In this document: positions 1 to 4,851 of the stretch, one piece after another | How the letters are laid out: each line of letters begins with the position of its first letter | How positions within the stretch are numbered: the stretch's first letter is position 1 | NCBI GenBank assembly: GCA_945907335.1 | Contig: CAMDSU010000131.1 | Location: 1-5,588, forward strand | Origin: Bordetella parapertussis | GTDB taxonomy: Bacteria; Pseudomonadota; Gammaproteobacteria; Burkholderiales; Burkholderiaceae_C | Direction of reading: 5' to 3' | DNA length: 5,588 bases | Position numbers and translations under genes: made by a program | The notes under the pieces: model-generated | What the model was told of the DNA's origin: nothing | Seen by the model: only the letters and a program-made list of their open reading frames with translations | Databases searched by the model: none

Positions 1-46
1 TGAGGGTTGGGACGGCGGTGTTTGGAGCGCGTTGATTTATTGCAAA

Positions 47-75
47 TTGCTGATTTTCGCCATCGTATTTATAAA
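47..75 (+). promoter_or_regulatory. Candidate sigma70 promoter
   Basis: TTGCTG at 47-52 and TATAAA at 70-75 are separated by 17 bases. The -10 box matches five of six consensus positions and lies inside a perfect 12-bp AT palindrome (66-77). The -35 box matches only TTG. Transcription from here would give the toxin gene a leader of roughly 165 bases. The call rests on sequence match alone. Confidence 0.3.
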
Positions 76-214
76 TATAGCCTGACAGGAATACCTCATA
101 TCACCGCGCAACAGTAAGTCACAAAAAACGTAACGCGCAGTGACACATAGGCCAGTACATCCCGCCCAACATGTCACCCTATGTTTTGCAGAGGAAATAC
201 TTTAAATGTAGAGT

Positions 215-238
215 TACAATTTATAGGCCAATGGCCTA
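215..238 (+). promoter_or_regulatory. Candidate -10 box with overlapping palindromic operator of the TA operon
   Basis: TACAAT (215-220) resembles a -10 element, although no good -35 box stands 16-18 bases upstream. Directly behind it lies the perfect inverted repeat TAGGCC-AAT-GGCCTA (224-238), covering the position where transcription would begin. The repeat ends 9 bases before the toxin ATG. XRE-type antitoxins commonly repress their own operon by binding such palindromes, so this is the most likely autoregulatory operator. A half-site echo, TAGGCCA, occurs at 148-154. Regulator binding is inferred; the palindrome is seen directly. Confidence 0.45.
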
Positions 239-247
239 CTCCGCATC

Positions 248-529
248 ATGGTATTTGAATGGGATGAAGCCAAAAGCCAAGCCTGTTTTTTAGACAGGGG
301 TTTCGACTTTGCCTACGCGGCCAAAGTATTTTTTGATCCGCTTCGTCACATCCGTGCAGACCTGAGACGAAGCTACGGCGAAGCAAGATTCCATTTGTAT
401 GGCCGTGTTGAGTCAAGAGTTTTTGTATTGGTTTACACACAACGAGGTAATGCGACGAGAATTATTTCTGCCAGAAAGGCCAATAGCCGAGAGATCACAC
501 TGTATGAAAACAACACGCATAAAAATTGA
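248..529 (+). CDS. brnT: BrnT-family toxin (DUF497/COG2929)
   Basis: This 93-residue protein has the features of BrnT, the RelE-fold ribonuclease toxin of type II toxin-antitoxin systems, which arrests translation when not neutralised. It begins MVFEWDEAK, matching the family N-terminus. Next comes DRGFDFAYAAKVFFDP (residues 16-31), corresponding to the helix-strand segment with the usual F-x-DP. Residues 59-79 (FVLVYT..GN..RIISARKA.) form the characteristic strand pair ending in RIISARKA. Arg71 and Arg76 lie in the basic stretch associated with the active site. The length is typical (about 90), so the gene looks intact. The ATG at 248 fits the family start, but no clear Shine-Dalgarno sequence precedes it, suggesting weak translation of the toxin. 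Its last 26 bases overlap the antitoxin gene. The DRG in place of the common KHG places it in a subgroup of the family rather than marking it as defective (inference). Confidence 0.87.
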   Translation: MVFEWDEAKSQACFLDRGFDFAYAAKVFFDPLRHIRADLRRSYGEARFHLYGRVESRVFVLVYTQRGNATRIISARKANSREITLYENNTHKN

Positions 530-839
530 TCCCGCCACCATGTCACTGCAACGTATTGGCCGGATCAACAAAGCCAAAGTGGATGCGACCACCGAAGCGC
601 AAATTGCAGAGCAAGCAGCACAAGATGAAGCACTGGCAATGCAAGATGCAGCCAAATTTGCGCGGCGTGTACGGCGACGCCTTGGATTTAGTCAGGCTGA
701 ATTTGCAATACGCATAGATGTATCTCTGGAAACCATACGCAACTGGGAGCAAGGTAAACGCAGTCCTACAGGTGCGGCCAAGGCGCTATTAAAAATCCTA
801 GACAAAGCTCCGGAAGCGGCTCTGGCTGCTTTGCACTGA
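504..839 (+). CDS. XRE-family HTH antitoxin partner of BrnT
   Basis: This 111-residue protein is the probable antitoxin and autorepressor of the preceding toxin. The N-terminal half (about residues 17-50, with KVDATTEAQIAEQAAQDEA) resembles the toxin-facing linker seen in BrnA-type antitoxins. The C-terminal half is an XRE/YiaG-like helix-turn-helix: RRVRRRLGFSQAEFA (54-68), then the recognition helix SLETIRNWEQGKRSP (74-88), then a short helical tail. Classical BrnA uses a ribbon-helix-helix instead. Start choice: ATG at 504 has a weak GAGAG five to ten bases upstream and overlaps the toxin by 26 bases; an in-frame ATG at 540 lacks any ribosome binding site and would shorten the protein by 12 residues. 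The overlap implies translational coupling. The stop (837-839) lies one base from the 3' end of convergent glcD. The frame is open further upstream, but that part lies inside the toxin gene. Confidence 0.82.
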   Translation: MKTTRIKIDPATMSLQRIGRINKAKVDATTEAQIAEQAAQDEALAMQDAAKFARRVRRRLGFSQAEFAIRIDVSLETIRNWEQGKRSPTGAAKALLKILDKAPEAALAALH

Positions 840-840
840 A

Positions 841-2355
841 TCAAAACCTCGGCAACTCCGGGTGACTCATCTGCCCGCCACGCACCAACATCTTGCCGTA
901 CTCGGCGCAGCGTTGCAGCGTTGGTATCACTTTGCCGGGGTTGAGCAATCCGCTGGGGTCAAAAGCACGTTTCACACCAAACATTTGCTCGTTCTCTGCT
1001 GCTGAAAACTGCACGCACATGGAGTTAAGTTTTTCCACGCCCACGCCGTGCTCGCCTGTCACCGTGCCGCCCATGGCCACGCTGGTTTCCAAAATATCCG
1101 CGCCGAAAAGTTCGCAGCGGTGCAACTGGTCAGGGTCGTTCGCATCAAACAAAATCAGCGGGTGCAAATTGCCGTCGCCTGCGTGAAACACATTGGCGCA
1201 GCGCAAGCCATATTTTTTTTCCATCTCTGCAATCGCCAACAAAATATCTGCCAAGCGCTTGCGCGGAATGGTCGAGTCCATGCACATGTAGTCCGGGCTG
1301 ATGCGACCACTCGCGGGAAACGCGTTTTTGCGTCCGCTCCAAAATTTCAATCGTTCAGCTTCGTCTTTGCTGACCGCAATCGCGGTCGCGCCGCAGCCTT
1401 GCAACACCGCGCTCATGCGACCTATTTCTTCTTCCACTTCTTCGGGCGTGCCGTCGCTCTCGCACAGCAATATCGCTTCGGCATTCAAGTCGTAACCGGC
1501 GTGCACAAAATCTTCCACGGCGGCGGTCATGGGTTTGTCCATCATTTCCAAACCCGCCGGAATAATGCCGGCCGCAATCACCGCTGCCACCGCGTCACCG
1601 GCTTTGCGCAAATCGTCAAAGCTGGCCATGATGCAACGTGCCAGCTGCGGTTTGGGCGTGAGCTTGACCGTCACTTCGAGTGTGATGGCCAGCATGCCTT
1701 CGGAGCCGATCACGAGCGGCAACACATCCAGACCGGGCGCGTCCAGCGCATCCCCGCCGAATTCAATCCATTCGCCTTCTATCGTCAGGCCTTTGACTTT
1801 CATCACGTTGTGCAAGGTCAAACCGTATTTCAAACAATGCACGCCGCCGGAGTTTTCCGCCACGTTGCCACCAATGGTGCAAGCGATTTGGCTGGACGGA
1901 TCCGGCGCGTAATACAAACCCAGCGGCGCAGCAGCCTCGCTGATGGCCAAGTTGCGCACACCGCTTTGCACCACGGCGGTTCTGCTGTGCAAGTCCATTT
2001 TTAAAATGCGGTTGAACTTGGCCAGCGACAAAGTGACGCCTTGTGCGTTCGGCATGGCACCACCGGATAAGCCTGTGCCTGCTCCGCGTGCGACCACAGG
2101 CACTGTCAGCGCATGGCAGGTGCGCAGCAAAGCTTGTACTTGTTCATAGGTTTCAGGCAAGGCCACGCACAAAGGGCGTTGGCGGTAAGCGGTCAAACCA
2201 TCGCATTCATAAGGCGTGGTGTTTTCAGACGATGACAACACGGCGTGTGCGGGCAGCACTTGGCGCAATGCCGCAACCACTTGCGCGCTGCGTTTCGCCA
2301 AAGCCACTTCTTGCGAGCGCAGGCTGTTCATTTCAGGGGAGGTCAATGCATTCAT
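841..2355 (-). CDS. glcD: Glycolate oxidase FAD-binding subunit GlcD
   Basis: This 504-residue protein is the FAD-linked subunit of glycolate oxidase, which oxidises glycolate to glyoxylate together with GlcE and the iron-sulfur subunit GlcF. The length matches the family (about 500). The N-terminal FAD-binding type 4 (PCMH) domain shows the pyrophosphate loop ARGAGTGLSGGAMPN (89-103), PDPSSQIACTIGGNVAENSGG (151-171, including the IGGN..ENSGG motif) and GSEGMLAI (217-224). The C-terminal FAD oxidase domain carries HAGDGNLHP (391-399) and TGEHGVGVEK (433-442), the conserved His-containing motifs of the D-lactate/glycolate dehydrogenase family, followed by LNPGKV (471-476). The start ATG at 2353-2355 gives the expected N-terminus but has only a weak ribosome binding site. 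Downstream, where glcE and glcF often follow in related bacteria, lies instead the convergent TA operon. A D-lactate dehydrogenase-like activity cannot be excluded without those partners. Confidence 0.9.
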   Translation of the reverse strand: MNALTSPEMNSLRSQEVALAKRSAQVVAALRQVLPAHAVLSSSENTTPYECDGLTAYRQRPLCVALPETYEQVQALLRTCHALTVPVVARGAGTGLSGGAMPNAQGVTLSLAKFNRILKMDLHSRTAVVQSGVRNLAISEAAAPLGLYYAPDPSSQIACTIGGNVAENSGGVHCLKYGLTLHNVMKVKGLTIEGEWIEFGGDALDAPGLDVLPLVIGSEGMLAITLEVTVKLTPKPQLARCIMASFDDLRKAGDAVAAVIAAGIIPAGLEMMDKPMTAAVEDFVHAGYDLNAEAILLCESDGTPEEVEEEIGRMSAVLQGCGATAIAVSKDEAERLKFWSGRKNAFPASGRISPDYMCMDSTIPRKRLADILLAIAEMEKKYGLRCANVFHAGDGNLHPLILFDANDPDQLHRCELFGADILETSVAMGGTVTGEHGVGVEKLNSMCVQFSAAENEQMFGVKRAFDPSGLLNPGKVIPTLQRCAEYGKMLVRGGQMSHPELPRF

Positions 2356-2441
2356 CCCGCTACTTTAAACCGAATGCCTGTTCGGGCCCACAAACAACAG
2401 CCATGTCCCTTTTTCTGGCCACTTGAAGCAGTTAAGCAAGA

Positions 2442-2476
2442 GGTATGCATCGCTTGTGTTTGCACGATGCCAAACC
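2442..2476. repeat. Imperfect inverted repeat, possible operator
   Basis: GCATCG (2447-2452) and CGATGC (2465-2470) are exact reverse complements around a 12-base spacer. After unequal interruptions of 2 and 3 bases, GGT (2442-2444) and ACC (2474-2476) extend the pairing. The element is about 90 bases upstream of the glcD start. It could be a regulator site or a hairpin; no regulator can be named. Confidence 0.3.
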
Positions 2477-2550
2477 TCAATGGCAGTGTCAAGAAACTCA
2501 CAGCGAGTCAATACCGGTAGTTGAGTTGCTGTCGACAAACCCATCGCTTT

Positions 2551-2578
2551 CCTTGAATGCCAAGGTGTGATTTTTTTT
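2551..2578 (+). terminator. Weak intrinsic terminator-like or attenuator-like hairpin
   Basis: CCTTG (2551-2555) and CAAGG (2561-2565) form a perfect 5-bp stem with a 5-base loop. Five bases later comes a run of eight T residues (2571-2578). The stem is short and the T-run is offset, so efficiency is doubtful. There is no annotated + strand gene upstream of it, so if it works it would end a leader transcript or small RNA. Confidence 0.22.
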
Positions 2579-2618
2579 CTCATTTGTGCAGGCTGCGTAT
2601 CCAAAAGTTACGCCGATT

Positions 2619-2641
2619 GCATGGCACTTGTTTTGCCCATG
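2619..2641. repeat. Imperfect inverted repeat upstream of the ClpP-like gene
   Basis: CATGGCA (2620-2626) and TGCCCATG (2634-2641) pair with one bulged C around the loop CTTGTTT. The element ends about 31 bases before the start codon. Its sequence resembles the inverted repeat at 2446-2470 (both contain TGCAT, then TTGT.TTGC), suggesting a repeated regulatory element rather than a terminator, since no T-run follows. Confidence 0.28.
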
Positions 2642-2662
2642 AAGACCCATCAGTCATTGTTT

Positions 2663-2666
2663 GGAG
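2663..2666 (+). promoter_or_regulatory. Ribosome binding site deciding the ATG start at 2673
   Basis: GGAG sits 6 bases before the ATG at 2673-2675. An in-frame TTG at 2661 overlaps this motif and has no ribosome binding site of its own, so the ATG is preferred. Confidence 0.6.
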
Positions 2667-2672
2667 TCCATC

Positions 2673-3416
2673 ATGTTCAAGTCATCAAATGCATGCAAAT
2701 GGTTGCATGGTGTTTTCACCCGCCTCAGCTTCAAAGCGTTAGGCTGGTGTGTGTTGTTGGGGTCTGTTTCGTTACCAGCACTTGCGATACAAATTCAGCG
2801 TATCGAGAGCGATGTGTTTGTCAGTGGTGACATCGTCGCCAATGATGACGTGAAGTTGCGTGCGGAGTTTGAGGCTGCACCAGTCAAGCGTTTGATCCTG
2901 GTGAATTCTCGCGGTGGGCATTTGAATGCCAGCCTGAACATCGCGCGCTGGTTGGCCACACAGCCGGTGACCACCTTGGTGTCGGGGCCGTGCTTGTCGG
3001 CATGCTCATTGATTTTCATGGCGGGCAAGGAGCGCATGTATGCCACGGGTTTCGAGCCGCGTCTGACGGTGATTGGTATCCACGGGCCCAGCCTGCCATT
3101 GACCGGTCAATTGCTGCCCGAGCGAGCTGGCGAAATGTTGGCGTTTTACAAAGAGCGCATGGGACACAAGTACGATGCGCAATTGCTGCACACCGCTTTG
3201 TATGAAATGAAAGACGCCACAGGCTTTGTACTGGTGCGGGAAATCAGCCGTAACCAACCCAAGGACCGCATCACACTGCATTGCCCGACCGCGGGCACGC
3301 CGCGCTGGCAATGCACCGAGTACCCGCGTTTGGATGCGTTCACCTTGGGCTTGGTCACCACCACAGACACCGTGAACTTGCAACTGCCAGACAGCATGCG
3401 CCCTAGAATGCCTTGA
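2673..3416 (+). CDS. Exported ClpP/crotonase-fold protein (COG3904-like), function unknown
   Basis: This 247-residue protein is probably secreted to the periplasm. After a basic N-region come a hydrophobic core (about 22-35, GWCVLLGSVSLPA) and a signal peptidase I site PALA|IQ after Ala38. The mature part has a ClpP/crotonase-like core: ILVNSRGGHLNASLNIARWL (75-94) matches the LNSPGG strand-helix, and GPCLSACSLIFMAG (105-118) aligns with the ClpP nucleophile segment G..AS.A....AG, placing Ser109 as nucleophile. IGIHGP (134-139) aligns with the ClpP His segment, placing His137. No catalytic Asp can be assigned with confidence. Cys107 and Cys111 flank Ser109, and Cys204 and Cys214 are near the C-terminus; disulfides are plausible in the periplasm. 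Proteins of this type are annotated as predicted periplasmic proteins with no established substrate. The next gene starts 44 bases downstream on the same strand, so co-transcription is likely. Confidence 0.72.
   Translation: MFKSSNACKWLHGVFTRLSFKALGWCVLLGSVSLPALAIQIQRIESDVFVSGDIVANDDVKLRAEFEAAPVKRLILVNSRGGHLNASLNIARWLATQPVTTLVSGPCLSACSLIFMAGKERMYATGFEPRLTVIGIHGPSLPLTGQLLPERAGEMLAFYKERMGHKYDAQLLHTALYEMKDATGFVLVREISRNQPKDRITLHCPTAGTPRWQCTEYPRLDAFTLGLVTTTDTVNLQLPDSMRPRMP
2692..2709 (+). repeat. Perfect inverted repeat just inside the ClpP-like gene
   Basis: CATGCAA (2692-2698) and TTGCATG (2703-2709) are exact reverse complements around the 4-base loop ATGG, beginning 17 bases after the start codon. 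In mRNA this would form a 7-bp stem-loop near the initiating ribosome. TTGCATGG here (2703-2710) also repeats the TTGCATGG at 2617-2624. Confidence 0.4.
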
Positions 3417-3448
3417 ACGCTTGTCAAGACCAAGCGCATGACCTTGCC

Positions 3449-3454
3449 AAGGAG
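3449..3454 (+). promoter_or_regulatory. Strong ribosome binding site of the aminotransferase gene
   Basis: AAGGAG lies 6 bases before the ATG at 3461. This fixes the start there, although the frame is open back to a TTG at 3413 that overlaps the previous gene's stop codon. Confidence 0.75.
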
Positions 3455-3460
3455 ACACTC

Positions 3461-4801
3461 ATGGGCGCTAGCGAAATTCCATTGCAACTGGACAACCTTT
3501 GGTTGCCGTTCACACCGAACCGAGATTTCCACCAGTCTCCTAGGGTGTTCAAAGCAGCGAGTGGCATGTACTTCACCACCAACGATGGGCAGCAAGTGCT
3601 TGATGGTATTTCCAGTTTGTGGTGCGTGGGAGCTGGCCACAACCGCCGTGAAATCAACGACGCCATCTACCAACAATTGCAAACACTGGACTATTCCACC
3701 GCGTTTCAGTTTGGTAATGACCGCGCCTTTGAAGCGGCGCACATGTTGGCGCAATTGGCGCCCGGCGATTTGAACAAAGTGTTTTTCTGTACCTCGGGTT
3801 CAGAGGCGGCAGACACCTCGCTGAAAATCGCGCTGGCCTACCACCGCGCCCGAGGACAAGGGCAGCGCAATGTGTTTATCGGTCGCGAGCGCGCTTACCA
3901 CGGCGTGGGCTTTGGCGGCATGAGCGTGGGCGGTATTCCCGGTAACCGCAAAGCATTTGGTTCGGCGATGTTGCCCAAGGTTGACCATTTGCGCTTTATC
4001 CACGACCCGGTGAACCATGCGTATGTGCAAGGTGAATTGCCGGTGTTTGCCGAGGACTGGTTGCTCGAATTGGAACAACGCATTTTGCCGTTGCATGACC
4101 CGAGCAATGTGGCGGCCATCATTGTTGAGCCGGTGGCGGGCAGCGCGGGCTGGTACATACCGCCCAAGGGTTATCTGCAACGACTGCGACAAATATGCGA
4201 CAAGCACGGCATCTTGTTGATCTTTGATGAAGTCATCACCGGTTTCGGTCGCATGGGCACGCCGTTTGCCGCCGATTACTTTGGTGTCGTGCCGGACATG
4301 TTGAACTTTGCCAAATGCGTCACCAACGGCGTCATCCCGTTGGGCGGCGTGATCTGTCGCGATGCGGTGTACGAGGCCGTGGTGCATACCGAGTCACCTG
4401 CACATGCCATCGAGTTTTCGCACGGTTACACCTATTCAGGTCACCCGGTCGCATGTGCGGCGGCCATTGCCACCATGCGTTTGTTGGCAGAAGAAAAATT
4501 GTTTGACCGCGCCGCCAGCATGGGACCGGTGCTGGGCGATGCCGTGCATGCCGCCATTCGAGGTTTACCGAATGTGGTGGGTATCCGCTCCTTGGGCTTA
4601 GCTGCGGCGGTGGAATTGAGTCCTTCTGACAAAGGCGCCGGTCAGCGCGGCTATGCGGTCTTTTTGGAATGTTTAAAGCACGGCGTATTGGTGCGCAGTG
4701 CCGGTGACAACATGGTGCTGGCCCCCGCCTATGTGGTGGAAAAAAAGCAGATTGAGCAGATGGTGGATGTGCTGGCGCAGGCGATCAAGCGGGCTGCCTA
4801 A
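3461..4801 (+). CDS. Class III aminotransferase, omega-amino acid (beta-alanine):pyruvate type
   Basis: This 446-residue PLP enzyme resembles the omega-amino acid:pyruvate transaminases of Pseudomonas, which transfer the amino group of beta-alanine or other terminal amines to pyruvate, giving a semialdehyde and L-alanine in the cytoplasm. It begins with the typical DNLWLPFTPNRDF (11-23). It then shows SSLWCVGAGH (51-60) in the substrate pocket, the PLP phosphate-binding TSGSEAADTS (111-120), RAYHG (144-148), EPVAGSAGW (223-231), and LLIFDEVITGFGRMG (252-266), where Asp256 contacts the pyridine nitrogen. Lys285 in NFAKCVTNG is the Schiff-base lysine. EFSHGYTYSGHPVACAAA (318-335) is the family signature region, and Arg412 in VLVRSAGDN is the probable carboxylate-binding arginine. 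Length and motifs indicate an intact enzyme. The exact substrate is uncertain: no semialdehyde dehydrogenase or transporter is adjacent. It may share a transcript with the exported ClpP-like gene upstream, and it ends just before a convergent hairpin. Confidence 0.88.
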   Translation: MGASEIPLQLDNLWLPFTPNRDFHQSPRVFKAASGMYFTTNDGQQVLDGISSLWCVGAGHNRREINDAIYQQLQTLDYSTAFQFGNDRAFEAAHMLAQLAPGDLNKVFFCTSGSEAADTSLKIALAYHRARGQGQRNVFIGRERAYHGVGFGGMSVGGIPGNRKAFGSAMLPKVDHLRFIHDPVNHAYVQGELPVFAEDWLLELEQRILPLHDPSNVAAIIVEPVAGSAGWYIPPKGYLQRLRQICDKHGILLIFDEVITGFGRMGTPFAADYFGVVPDMLNFAKCVTNGVIPLGGVICRDAVYEAVVHTESPAHAIEFSHGYTYSGHPVACAAAIATMRLLAEEKLFDRAASMGPVLGDAVHAAIRGLPNVVGIRSLGLAAAVELSPSDKGAGQRGYAVFLECLKHGVLVRSAGDNMVLAPAYVVEKKQIEQMVDVLAQAIKRAA

Positions 4802-4813
4802 ATCGATGGAACA

Positions 4814-4851
4814 GGGGCCACGAAAACCCCTGACGCTGGGTTTATGGCCCC
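4814..4851. terminator. Two-part hairpin between convergent genes, candidate bidirectional terminator
   Basis: GGGGCCA (4814-4820) pairs perfectly with TGGCCCC (4845-4851). Inside it, AAACCC (4824-4829) pairs with GGGTTT (4838-4843), leaving a small internal loop and an 8-base apical loop. The total is 13 base pairs, and the structure starts 12 bases after the aminotransferase stop. It overlaps the last codons and stop of the convergent DUF3108 gene. Neither side has a true T-run, so classical intrinsic termination is not certain; RNA 3'-end protection is an alternative. Confidence 0.55.

Larger units (their letters stand above)
1..247. other. Non-coding leader region, AT-richer, upstream of the TA operon
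   Basis: No gene can be supported here. On the + strand a frame is open from the left edge to TGA at 83-85. Its last residues are hydrophobic (LLIFAIVFINIA), so it could be the very end of a membrane protein entering from the left, but 27 codons without a homology signal is not enough. On the - strand another frame is open from the edge to a stop at 101-103 and has no usual start codon. The region contains an AT palindrome (66-77, TATTTATAAATA), two arrangements of GTGACA/CATAGG and their reverse complements (140-151 and 172-183), and two copies of TAGGCCA (148-154 and 224-230). These look regulatory rather than coding. Confidence 0.5.
2356..2672. other. Divergent intergenic region rich in inverted repeats
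   Basis: About 317 bases separate the divergent starts of glcD (-) and the ClpP-like gene (+). Promoters for both should lie here, but I find no strong -35/-10 pair on either strand. What is visible is structure: an imperfect inverted repeat at 2442-2476, a small hairpin followed by eight T residues (2551-2578), and another imperfect inverted repeat at 2619-2641. The short open frames inside show no recognisable protein features and I treat the region as non-coding. Confidence 0.5.

Noticed and set aside
1..103. Open frames touching the left edge on both strands (stop at 83-85 on +; open from 100 to 1 on -)
   Set aside because: About 27 and 33 codons, without a start codon or recognisable motif; chance openness is as likely as a gene fragment.
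810..861. CCGGA...TCCGG inverted repeat across the antitoxin/glcD junction as a terminator
   Set aside because: Only 5 bp with a long loop, no T-run, and entirely within coding sequence of both genes; probably incidental.
1048..2004. Long + strand open frame of 318 codons opposite glcD
   Set aside because: It lies wholly antisense to a clearly recognisable glcD, and its composition (many His, Arg, Gln and Phe) shows no domain. It is a shadow of the GC-biased codons on the other strand.
2365..2604. 79-codon minus strand open frame directly upstream of glcD
   Set aside because: No ribosome binding site or domain character, and it spans the inverted repeats and T-run expected in a regulatory region.
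2567..2830. + strand open frame beginning with a lipoprotein-like MIFFLICAGC
   Set aside because: It starts at a GTG inside a T-run region and continues out of frame through the ClpP-like gene, which has a better start, ribosome binding site and clear domain motifs.
3413..3460. Upstream TTG start for the aminotransferase
   Set aside because: It overlaps the previous stop codon and would bypass the strong AAGGAG ribosome binding site in front of the ATG at 3461.
3800..4387. Minus strand open frame of 195 codons opposite the aminotransferase gene
   Set aside because: Antisense to conserved PLP-enzyme motifs, His/Gln/Arg-rich with no recognisable domain; a shadow frame.
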